Shown one piece after another: positions 47,206 to 58,200 of a stretch of DNA of 64,000 nucleotides; position 1 is the stretch's first letter, and each line of letters starts with the position of its first letter. Below the pieces are notes generated by a model. That model was not told the DNA's origin and made no database searches. It saw nothing but the letters and a program-made list of their open reading frames with translations. Made by a program: the position numbers and the translations under genes. The DNA comes from Nemertoderma westbladi (Eukaryota; Xenacoelomorpha; Nemertodermatida; Nemertodermatidae), in assembly GCA_032718475.1 (NCBI GenBank), contig JAUCBJ010001790.1:1-64000 (forward strand), written 5' to 3'.

Positions 47206-47790
47206 AACGCAATGTTTACTTATCGTGTATTTACAATATATGGAATGTGTCAGTACAGCAGTATGTGTGTGTGTGTAAATACAATACGGAGTGGCCTACG
47301 CATACACAGGCTGTATGCAACGGGTATGCGCGTGGTATACTGTAAACGGTATTGTACTGTGACAGACCAAGAGTATACAGGTAAAGCTGTAAAGCTCATC
47401 AAGAAGGGAAAGAGCAAAATTGCTCATCAAGCACTGAAGCAGAAATTGTATCAGCGAAATCGAAAGGAATGCTGCAAGTCAGCAAATTCAAACAGAACTG
47501 CAGAGAAAATAAATAAAAAATCAATAAATATAGGTGTTCAATCTGCAATCTGTTAATCAATAAAAATAAGTCTTGTACATTTAACATAAATGTAAATAGC
47601 TAGCCAATATTGTCTTCTGAGCAGAATATTATAGTCAGTCTGAACTATTAATTACTCGCTGTTCTTACCAATATATATCTAAGAACCAATCACAGCACAG
47701 TGTCAGTCAGCTTTCCTGCTGTGTCTATCTATTGTGGTTACTGGCTCATTACTTCTAATCAGTGCTAACCCAGCCTGCCTACAGCAGGCT
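47206..47790. other. Leader-side spacer of the YR retrotransposon
   Basis: No coding domain was recognised. The + frame at 47,212-47,556 is K/Q/N-rich and has no family match I can name. Confidence 0.4.
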
Positions 47791-47931
47791 ACCTATAGAG
47801 AGGGTTAGGAGTTGCTCTGTCTTGTCGGGCTGTCTTGGTAGTTGCTATGGTTACACCCACCTCTGTATTCTGTTCCTTATAGTAAACCTTAGCCTTACTA
47901 GGTAAAGAGCTTTACTTATACCAAAGACACA
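47791..47931. repeat. Terminal direct repeat of the YR retrotransposon (5' side, minus orientation)
   Basis: Partner of 40,498-40,638. Confidence 0.9.
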
Positions 47932-48142
47932 ATATAAATGGCTATATTTTATGATGCAATAAATTGAATTATTATTGGTTTCATTTAATTTTTAGTGTAA
48001 TGTAATCTAATGTTATTATTTTCTTTCTAGCTGGCCTTATTGTTAAAAATATTCGGAAATAATTGTATAATTATTAATTTTGTTATCAAACCTGTTTTAA
48101 CCACCTCTGAATTTCCGGTATAGGTGCCACATTTTCTATTAT

Positions 48143-48600
48143 AATTTAATATTTATGTACTGCTGTGGCATCTAATCCTGCTTGTACTACTTCCCGCGAA
48201 TCGCCGTAGAACACCAGATCATCCGCAAATAATAATATAATAATTTCTCCTACAAACTGAGCAAATCTTTTGATATAATCCACAATGTCAAAGATGAACA
48301 ATATAAATAGGAATGGGCTCAGACTATCGCCTTGTAGCATACTGCGAGTTTGTTTGATTATTCTCGATTTCCGGGGGCCGTCAAATATTTGTATGTAGTT
48401 CGTATCAATGATTGCCGATATTATTCTCAATAGTTTCCCTTTGATTTTGAACAAATTTGTGAGCTTGTCCAACAGTTTGGATCGTGGGACTGAATCGAAG
48501 GCTTTGCGAAAGTCTATATACGCACAATATAATGGTTTCTTCGGTTCACCTAGATTGTAATGTATTCGGTTAATAAGTTGATCGGTTAATATATCATGAT
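48143..48600 (-). pseudogene. LINE reverse transcriptase fragment
   Basis: The minus strand is open across RT palm motifs: YCAYIDFRKAFDSVPRS (catalytic Asp in YID), MLQGDSLSPFLFILFI and ILLFADDLVF (catalytic FADD). Upstream there is ITDQLINRIHYNLG-like sequence and downstream the frame ends after AVHKY. It lacks endonuclease and C-terminal parts. It differs in sequence from the RTE family. Confidence 0.85.
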
Positions 48601-49085
48601 ATATTATGATATATAATGATATATGAATCTAATATATTATATTAGAAAGTCATTATTTAATACATCACAATATAATAGGATTTAATTAAGTATGATTTAA
48701 TTTTGTCAAAAATTGAATAAAAAAAACGATAGAAATTGTGTTTAAAATGCTTTAAAAACAATAATAAACATTGTTAACATTTGTGAAATAGTGACAACTT
48801 TAAAACTTCAAAAAAAATAGGCAACAAATTTCAATTTTCAGATTTCATAATCGATTTTACAATTAATTGCAATGGATGGATGGTCTCATAATAATTAGAG
48901 TATATTTATATTTTTGAAAACCAATAATGTGAAATGAAACGTGATCCCACTTTACTAATTTTCAATAAATTTGCTTGCTCTATACAAATGGGAAACAGTG
49001 GGGATCTAATATGCACATTTTCTAATAATACTTCGGCATATTTTCATAATTCAAGCGTTACATTATATATGATATTAATTGTTTT
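48601..49085. other. AT-rich upstream region of the IF gene
   Basis: No gene was seen. TTGTTTTCCAG ending at 49,089 looks like a splice acceptor just upstream of the start codon, so the first coding exon may be preceded by an untranslated exon outside the recognisable region. Confidence 0.4.
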
Positions 49086-49103
49086 CCAGTTGCCATATGA
49101 ACA

Positions 49104-49244
49104 ATGAGTCGTACGGGGTGTAGACGTATGAAGTCGGCGGGAGCGACGTCTCAAACGGAAGAGAAAGAGGAGCTGCAAGTTCTAAATGATAGGTTCGCCG
49201 AATACATCGGGAAAGTGCGATTCCTTAGGGAGCAGGCTAACAAT
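49104..49244 (+). CDS. IF gene exon 1 (head and coil 1A)
   Basis: Codes residues 1-47 and ends in phase 0 at AAT before GTAAGT. The start ATG is supported by an in-frame TGA at 49,098-49,100. An overlapping upstream ATG at 49,097 opens an 8-codon frame that ends at 49,123. The exon end is the first unit of a tandem array. Confidence 0.85.
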
Positions 49245-52200
49245 GTAAGTAGATGAGGATAATGGGCGATTCCTTAGGGAGCAGGCTAACAATGTAAGTA
49301 GATGAGGATAATGTGCGATTCCTTAGGGAGCAGGCTAACAATGTAAGTAGATGAGGATAATGGGCGATTCCTTAGGGAGCAGGCTAACAATGTAAGTAGA
49401 TGAGGATAATGGGCGATTCCTTAGGGAGCAGGCTAACAATGTAAGTAGATGAGGATAATGGGCGATTCCTTAGGGAGCAGGCTAACAATGTAAGTAGATG
49501 AGGATAATGGGCGATTCCTTAGGGAGCAGGCTAACAATGTAAGTAGATGAGGATAATGAGTTGGAGAGATGGATGGCCTGATCCCTGATCATCTTATATT
49601 GTTAGTAACCGAATTATATGAATTTCTTTCGGTCAATCTAAACAAAACTGCATTTGGTTTCCCGTTGATTAATAGTTAACTCCAGCTAACCAGTTGCATT
49701 TCCAATTGCCAACAAAAACCCCGTGATAGAAAGTTCATTATAGCCTTTCCACATTAATTTTTCCACATTAAACTTTTTTCCACATTTTTTCGCACGTAAA
49801 ATACTACTCCTCCGCCATTTCTTACCCGTTAATTGCAATTATACTTCAATAAATTTCGAGCAGTTTTCTTAATTTAATATTATATCCCAATTTTTTTAAT
49901 GAAAAGTTACAAAAAACATGGGTTTTTTCAGTTTTCAAAATTCCCAATTATGAATGGGAGACTTTTAGGCGGATATTTCTTTTTACAGACAACAAGCGAA
50001 CACACCCGAACACGCTCCATATAAGGCCGAACACAATCGAACACAGTCGAAAATAGAAAGAGCACAAAAAAATAACACCGGGTACCAACTTTTAGATAAA
50101 ATAGCCACGCGTTGCTTTTCTATAAGAACATTTCCGAAATTATTGAATAAAATTGTCGCGAAATTAAATATTCATTTCTTATCAGGTACGCATATCGTTT
50201 GTTGTGTACTGCTGTACTGTATAACAAACTATGTAGGGAAGCCTACCGGGTACCGGACTGGCACACATAGCTATAGTAATAGTGGGTTAGCTAATAGGCC
50301 TGTTTACCTGTGTACTGGAATATCTTCGTCTGGGAATGATTGCTGAGGATATGAATTAGGAAGATATCCCGTTACCGTACGTACTGTACATGACGTATGG
50401 TGACAGTACAACACGTCGGTACAACATACAGTAGGTACCGGTACCGGTAAATACCTGCCTACTGCTGCACTGGAATATAAAGAGCTGTGTCCCGGTTAGG
50501 TACCTACCTACCCTGGCAGGCACCGGTAGGGATCTCTGTCCCGGTGCTAACCACACTTAACTTAGGCATACTACTATGTTAAATTATTAGTTGTCGGTTT
50601 AGGCTAGACCTGATGTGAAAATAAATTAATATTTAATTTCGCGACAATTTTATTCAATAATTTCGGGAATTTTCTTCTAGAAAAGCAACGCTTTTCTATG
50701 CAACGCTTTTTTATCTAAAAGTTGGTACCCGGTGTTATTTTTTTGTGCTTTTTCTATTTTCGACTGTGTTCGATTGTGTTTGGCAGTTTTTGGGGTGTGT
50801 ACGGGTGTGTTCTTGTGTGTTCGCTTGTGTTCTGTAAAAAGATCTATCCCTTTTAGGCTCATTAAGCCAAAGAATGCCTGAATGACTAGGGGTGATCTAC
50901 CACAGTAAAGCCTTCCACTCTGTTTCCCAAGTTGCCAAAAAATGTGCAAATATAAATATAAAATAAAAATGGAAAATAACGGAGGAGTAGTCTTTTAGTG
51001 AAATTTTTAATATCTCACGCCAGCCGCTACATTTTTGTGGCTGGCCAAAATATTGTATTTTCAAATTTGTACTTTTGATGGTTCTCATTTCGATGGTGTA
51101 TATCATTTTCTATGCATTTTTCAACCACATTGGAGATATGTACAAAATAAGAAAAAACCGTAGGGGGGCTACCCACCATCCACCTTAAATATAAAATGAA
51201 TATACTTCGACCATTAAATACTTATCTGCGTATATATTATAATAATAATAATAATAATTTGTATATAGCGTTAAATTTACGTCTATAGTACTCTAAAGCG
51301 CTTAGGACTAAGTACATAATTAAAATGTAAGCTTTAAAAACAAGTGTTAAATAAAATGTATGAGCTTAAAATGGTTAAGTGGTATACAGTAAGTATCAAT
51401 CAGTTTAAAAATTACTTATTAAAGGCTTTCCTAAAGAGATGAGTCTTAAGATCCGTTTTAAATTTCGATGTGTTCCCTTCTGATCTCGTGAGGCAGTTTA
51501 TTCCATAGAGTTGGTAACTACTGTATGTCGGTAACTCTCATGAATTGAGTTGTTGCGGTTTGGTTAATTTAATACATATTCAAGGGCTGCAGCTTAGCAT
51601 ATAGCGTAAATTTTTAGTTTATTTCCCAGTCACATCCAATGCTAATAGATGTTATTCATGTAGGAATAATTAAATTTCTTGGTACTTTGGAAAAACATCC
51701 CCAGGTCTATACCGGTACATCCTAGTGTTGCAACGCGATCCCGATCCCGAAAATCGGGATCCCGATGGAAAATCCCGATCCAATCCCGATGGAAAAATAT
51801 CGGGATTTTTCGGGATTTGCTATATCTGAATTTATATGCCCTGCAGCTTAAAATTTGTAAAATTTTATAAAAATGTACACTTTTTGCCAATAAGAAAAAC
51901 AAAAATTTTGGAGGATTTTCATTGGATGATTGATAGGGATTTGAGTCTGTAAATGTAAGGAAATTTCCTAGATATTTTTCCGAAATTTTCCTATTTAATT
52001 TATTTATTATATATAAATAAAGTTTAATTTTAACAGTAAATATTTACAGAAACATCCTCATATTAAGGATGTTGTGTCGGGTGAATGCATTGTATGGGTG
52101 ACATACTTGACCCCTGTTTATAGGTGGACTCAACCGGCGTAATAAAATCTATTAAAATTATGGAAGACGATATGGTAAATTTAAAAAAGTTATACGAAAG

Positions 52201-55200
52201 GGAATTAAACAATCTCCGTGGGAATATCGATGATATTAACAGGGAAAAAACGCAACATCAGATATCGTCCGATAAATACAAAAAGCAAACATCGGAGCTA
52301 GAAATACAGTGAGTTGATTTTATGTACAATTAGAATTGATTTTATATTACAGTACTTGAATTGAATTATTAGAACGCCTTTACTAGTTTACAAATATGTT
52401 GAATAAAAAGGTAGTTAGTTGAACTGCGTATTCGAACAACCTAGTTCTTTTTTTTTCTTAAATTCAAACAATTTATTTGTTTAGATTGAATGATTCAAAA
52501 GAAAGAGGCGAACTCTTGCAGGAAGAAATTAAAAAATTGAACAGAAATATTAGGGAAACTGAGTTAAAATTCCAAGAGGCGATTTCAGCAGCTCAGGTAA
52601 GTCCTGGTAATTCCGGTAAGATTAAATACAATATGTTGCCGGTCGCGGTAGTCCTGTATCCAAATAAGTCGTAATTATAAGGATTAAAGAAAAGGAATGT
52701 TGATCAATTTGCAATAATAATATTGGAACTATATCGAAAAGTTATGCAAATAAATATGCACATTACGTAGGCCTACAATTCATCAAAATAAAAGCAAACT
52801 ACGAATCACCACCATAAACAACTCATTGCACGACAAATGTGGACTTAATTTCTATGTGTACAGTAGGATTTCCTGTGTCGTATCGATCTTTACTGTAGGA
52901 TGAGTCCGAAAATAGTACGGCTGGCTATTAAAGTAAAAGTCGTGGAATGTATATATTAAATGTTAAATTATACCCTATATAAGATATGTGTGAGATAGAT
53001 GGATGGATTATTATAGGCTGCTGACTGCTGGGTGTAACTGTGGTGGTGGTTGGTATTCTGGTCATTGCAGTATTGTGCGGTTTGTAGTCTGACAGTGCTA
53101 GATGAATATAGGATTAATACATTTTGAATAACTGACACATTTATATCTTATAAGCTAACCGGGCTTGCAGCAGTGATGGCTCCGAAACTTTCGGATTATG
53201 TTAAAAAGTACAATGGTACGGGTGATCCATCTGCTTGGCTAATGAGGTTCGATGACACTTACGACGTGATGAAAGCGGAGGCCGGATTGAAAGAGGAATC
53301 GCGGGCAACCTATTTGCGACTGTCAATGGAGGGCGCAGCGTACAACGTAATTAGTCAGCTATCGGATGCAGAAAAGGCGGACTATGATATTCTGAAACGA
53401 TCATTGATAACAGCGTTCGCAATCAACGAATATACGGCGTTCGAGCAATACAAACAGCGTCGACTGAAGGAAAAGGAATCGCCAGATACGTTTCTGGCAG
53501 AACTGAAGAGGTTATTAGGGTTGGTCACTGGGGGCGATGTTCAATCTAGGTGCGCGCAGCAGATCTTGGCGGTTCAATTCGTGAGTGGACTACCGGATGA
53601 AATACAAAACGAGACGAAGGCGTTAGCAGGTGAGACGGATTTGAGAAAACTGTTAGCACAGGCAAGGCGGTTATTGTCTGAGTCGGAGCGAAGCGAAGCT
53701 CAGCTGGTAGGGGCGGCGGCGAGATACGGGGATAGGCAGGGAAACAAGGAATATTATCGTCCAACTGCGGATTCGAATCGAGATTATAAAGGGAACTGGC
53801 GACGGGACAGTGGTATGGAGTCACGGGGAGGAGATCAGGGTAGAGGGTCAGGATGTTTCCGTTGCGGTAAACCCGGCCACTTTGCGCGTGAGTGCTACAG
53901 CGACGTAGGAAATTTAGGGAATAGAAACCAGAGCGGAACTGCGACAGGGACTGTTAAACCGAACACGGGTTGCTTTAGATGCGGGGGTGCTGACCATTTA
54001 GCGAGAGGGTGCGTGGCATTCATCCCGACGACGAAGCCGGGAAACGAATAGGGGGAGGCGTCGTGTGTGCCAGCGGTCGTCTCCCCGGAGGACAAGTCGG
54101 TGATCTTCCGACGAAAAATGTGAATTGTGGAGGGAAATTTGTGGAAGCATTGGTCGATTCTGGGTGTAGCAGGAGTATATTATCGCGGAAGTTCGCAGCG
54201 AGAATTAATGGAACATTTGAGGAACCAGGTAATAAATCAAACATAACTATGTTAGACGGGTCTACAGCTACGCAGTTGGTAGGAAAGGTTAGTACTGTGT
54301 TACAGATTGACAGGATGCCGGAGTTTGTTTGGGAATTCTTGGTTGTTGATCATATAGTAGGAGAATTAAATATGATATATGGGTGGGACTTAATAAAGAA
54401 AAGCAACGGCATTTCATTTATAGGAACAGACGACGGTAAAATGGAAGTAAGTGTCGGGTCAGGGGGACAATGGTCAGTATCAGCAGTAGCCAAAACGACT
54501 ACAGAACCAATCCTAAGAATAGATAAAGACGATTTTTGTGCAGTTTTCGATGGTACTAATTGGCAAGTGGAGTACAAATTCGAAGCTGGCTCTCCACCAG
54601 GTAGACTAAACAATACAGTACGGGAATATCATATTCCAACAGAACTACGTAGCAAGTATGAGAAAGGAGTAGGAGAGTGGATAGAGAAGGGATGGTTGCA
54701 AGAATTTGAGGGTGATTATATGGCACTGATACCTCTGATGTATAAAAATGAACCCCGCAAAGATCGAGTGCGCCCCATTATGGATTTTAGAGAATTAAAC
54801 GAATACTTAATAAAGCAACCAGGGGTGGAGGCAGCAGCAAGTAACGAAAAGTTAAGGCACTGGATAAGAATGGGCGAGAATACAGCAATAATCGACTTAA
54901 AGTGGGCGTACATGCAGATAAGAATAGCACCGGCACTACAGGCATACCAAACAGTCAGTTACAAAGGAAAAAGGTACTGCATGACTAGACTTGGGTTTGG
55001 GTTGGGCCCGGCACCCAAAATATTGGATACTATTGTAGAAAAAGTACTGGGACAGAATGATCGAATTAAGGAATCGACAGACAGTTTTAGGGATGACATA
55101 TATGCAGATTTACAAACAGGTGTAACAGCAGATGACGTAAGGCAACATCTTAAAAAGTTCGGACTCGAAACCAAGGAAGCAATAGAAATTAAAGGTGGGG

Positions 55201-58200
55201 CCAGAGTCCTCGGAGTCGCTGTGGAAGGGGGGAAGTGGAAACGAGATAGTGACATTCCAGACCCAGAAAAGATCGAGAACCCATTAACTCATAGAAAACT
55301 GCTATCAGTGGTAGGACAATTACGAGGAAACTATTTGATCGAGGGATGGTTGCGAGTGTCATTGAGTTGGCTGCAACGCCAGGCAGCAAATGTTCCAATG
55401 GATTCAGTAATAGACAAGGGAACTAGAGATAAATTAGTTGAGGTGGTTAACCGAGTGCAACGAGCAGATCCAGTGGGTGGTTCGTGGCCTATAAGTGATA
55501 CGAAACGTGGCGAAGTTTGGGCTGACGCTAGTAACTTGGCCATTGGGGCGATGGTGAGAATCGGGGGACAGACAGCTGAGGATGGATCATGGTTACGTAA
55601 AAACGATGACCCAGAACACATAAACTCAGCCGAGCTTAGCGCATTAATTGAAGGGGTAAATATGGCAATACAGTGGGAATTAACAGAAATACAATTATAT
55701 ACTGACTCGGCACCGGTATATGGATGGGTAAATGCAATGCTGAAAGATGAACACCGCATTCGCACTAAGGGAATGTCTAAAATGTTAATAAGATGAAGAT
55801 TGGAACTTCTCAAGAAAACTGTGGACGAATTTCAGTTAAAAACAACTTTGCATCTAGTTCCATCAGAGCAGAATCGAGCTGACTGTTTAACTCGTATACC
55901 AAAAAAATGGCTAAAAAAACCAGAAGTCGAAGTAGCTGCAGTAACTGTTACAGAGACCAATGGAACCGCAGATTATGCGGACATTGAGGAAAGAGTGAAG
56001 GAATTACACGAAGTGGTACATGTGGGATCTGATAGACTAAAGAATCTATGTAAAGCAGACAGGAATCTAGGCAGTGTAACAGACCATTGTAAAGAAGCAA
56101 TTAAAGAGGTTTGTAGAAAGTGTGAAGAATGTAAGAGCATCGACCCTGTACCAGTGAAACTGAAACCAGGCAGCTGTAAAACTGAGTTGGCAAAGATTAT
56201 CTACTGATTTTTCTGAGTATGGGACTCACAGTTATCTAACAGTTATGGATTGTAGCTCTAATTTTACTATTTGGAATCAAGTGCCTAATAAAACAAGCGC
56301 ACAGGCCGTTAAAATTCTACAGCGAATATTTATAGAGTGGGGACCCCCTGAAGAAATTATACCCGATAATGGTCCTGCGTTCCGCAGCAATGAGTTTAAA
56401 AGTTTCTTAAATAAATGGGAGGTGAAACTGAAGCCTTCGTGCGCATACAGACCTAGGGGAAATCCCGTCGAAAGAATGCATCGAACTATAAAAGAGTGGG
56501 CGTCGAGATCTAAGAAAGATCCAGTTCAAGTTACATTCTGGTACAACAGAACATCAGTAAAAGATAACCAGACACCAATTCAGAAAGTCATGGGTGAACG
56601 AGTGGAAAAGTTGCCTGGCATAACAAAGCTGCTAGAAGACAGAGAGGTAATAGACAACCCATATAAAATTGGAGATTTGATTTACGTCAAGCCTGAACAG
56701 AAGTGGCGTTGCTACAAAAGGTGGAAAGGACCAATGGAAGTAGAGGAAATTCCAGATGAATGGTCGGTTGTAGTAAAGGGTATCAGACATCATCTACAGG
56801 ATGTTAGAAAGATTCACGTCGGTAACCAACTGGACGTGACATACAATGGGAACATTGACAGGAATATTGACATTGAAGATGAGATGGACACGGACAGTTC
56901 AGATGATGAAACTGTAAATGATGATGACACTACAGTGAATTACAATGAGGATGATGACAACGACAATATAGATGATGGAAGTAATGCAAATGATATTGAG
57001 GTCGTTCCGGAGTTAGGATATGTAACTCGAGCGGGGAGAAATTCGAAACCACCGGAGAGATATGGGATTTAGATTAGCTAAATATCGATTGGAGCTATTT
57101 ACTTGAACATGGTGTTAAATATACGTTTACTATAAACTGGGGGGAATATGAGAACACAGATAGTTTATTTTACAAACTGGGGGGAATATAAGATATGTGT
57201 GAGATAGATGGATGGATTATTATAGGCTGCTGACTGCTGGGTGTAACTGTGGTGGTGGTTGGTATTCTGGTCATTGCAGTATTGTGCGGTTTGTAGTCTG
57301 ACAGTGCTAGATGAATATAGGATTAATACATTTTGAATAACTGACACATTTATATCTTATACCCTATAACAGATCATATCAACATTTTTAATATTTTTAT
57401 AGGAGCCGCGAGAAAAGTTAGCACAGCTAACACGGTCAAACGATGCTACACTGAGAGAATTAGCTGACACGACCCGCCGGTTAGAGAGGGAAAAAAGTGC
57501 ACGACAAGAGGCTGAAAACAATGGAGAGTCGATGGTGTCTAAATTAAACTTTGCCGAACAGGTCCATAGTGATGTAAGTGACTGCAGTACATTGTGGTAT
57601 TACATAACGAACAAATACTCGACGTATACCTGAAAGAGTGAGTTTTGATAAACAATAATGAACAAAGTGAAACAGTTAGATAATGTCGACATAATGAGAG
57701 TGTATTGTAATGATCAGTTAGATAATGTCGACATAATGAGAGTGTATTGTAATGATCAGTTAGATAATGTCGACATAATGAGAGTGTATTGTAATGATCA
57801 GTTAGATAATGTCAACATAATGAGAGTGTATTGTAATGATCAGTTAGATAATGTCGACATAATGAGAGTGTATTGTAATGATCAGTTAGATAATGTCGAC
57901 ATAATGAGAGTGTATTGTAATGATCAGTTAGATAAGTTTGAAGCCTGTAAACAATGAGTGTAGTACAGTACAACAAACTGATAAGGTTGATAACTATAGT
58001 TTTTAATTGTTACAAAGTTAAAATAAAAATAAAAAACAAATCGCTCCCCGGTTTCTCTCCGGCCATTACTACATGTATGTAACCGACCATTAAAGGTTTT
58101 GGTTGATTAACTGTTCGTAAACGACTCAACGTAATAAAATAATAAAACAATAAATAAATAAATAAACAATAAAAAAAAATGCCAAAGATGAAAAGTGCAT

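Larger units (their letters stand above)
40498..47931 (-). mobile_element. Tyrosine-recombinase retrotransposon (DIRS/Ngaro-like), ~7.4 kb
   Basis: It is bounded by 141-bp direct repeats (40,498-40,638 and 47,791-47,931) and encodes RT-RNaseH, a zinc-knuckle Gag and a tyrosine recombinase, all on the minus strand. No DDE integrase or methyltransferase is present. The 5' part (minus orientation) contains a 52-bp minisatellite and a 437-bp tandem duplication. Gene order is RT-RH, Gag, YR, unlike the usual Gag, RT-RH, YR. Three long intact frames suggest a recently active copy. I could not identify the split A/B repeats typical of Ngaro elements. Confidence 0.8.
49561..52123. other. IF intron 1
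   Basis: Holds the donor array (start), a fold-back repeat at about 49,740-51,060, an (AAT)n-associated repeat at about 51,236-51,560 and GATCCCGA iterations at 51,735-51,815. No nested gene was seen. Confidence 0.6.
52973..57366 (+). mobile_element. Young Ty3/mdg4-like LTR retrotransposon in IF intron 3
   Basis: The 5' LTR is 52,978-53,152 and the 3' LTR 57,187-57,361, each 175 bp, and they read as identical. The 5-bp target duplication CCCTA flanks it (52,973-52,977 and 57,362-57,366). LTR ends are perfect 10-bp inverted repeats, TATAAGATAT/ATATCTTATA, rather than TG...CA. Internal genes are gag and pol in the order protease, RT, RNase H, integrase, the Ty3/mdg4 order. A polypurine tract precedes the 3' LTR. 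I could not recognise a primer-binding site matching a tRNA 3' end after the 5' LTR. Identical LTRs imply recent insertion, yet pol carries a stop and a frameshift. Confidence 0.95.

Noticed and set aside
46649-47212. 187-codon minus-strand protein in the YR element leader
   Set aside because: It coincides with the 52-bp minisatellite; the peptide is a drifting repeat with no domain.
49104-49244. Nuclear lamin rather than cytoplasmic IF
   Set aside because: Coil 1A reads NDRFAEYIGKVRFL, as in cytoplasmic IFs, and the tail before the lamin tail domain lacks a basic localisation signal. The CaaX end is outside the window, so a lamin is not fully excluded.
55794-55796. Selenocysteine or programmed readthrough at the pol TGA
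   Set aside because: The stop falls in the middle of RNase H, with no recognised recoding element seen and a second lesion downstream; a point mutation is simpler.
57658-57957. 99-codon repeat protein (LDNVDIMRVYCNDQ units)
   Set aside because: It lies in an intron between well-supported IF exons 4 and 5 and is a 42-bp minisatellite that stays in frame only because 42 is divisible by 3.
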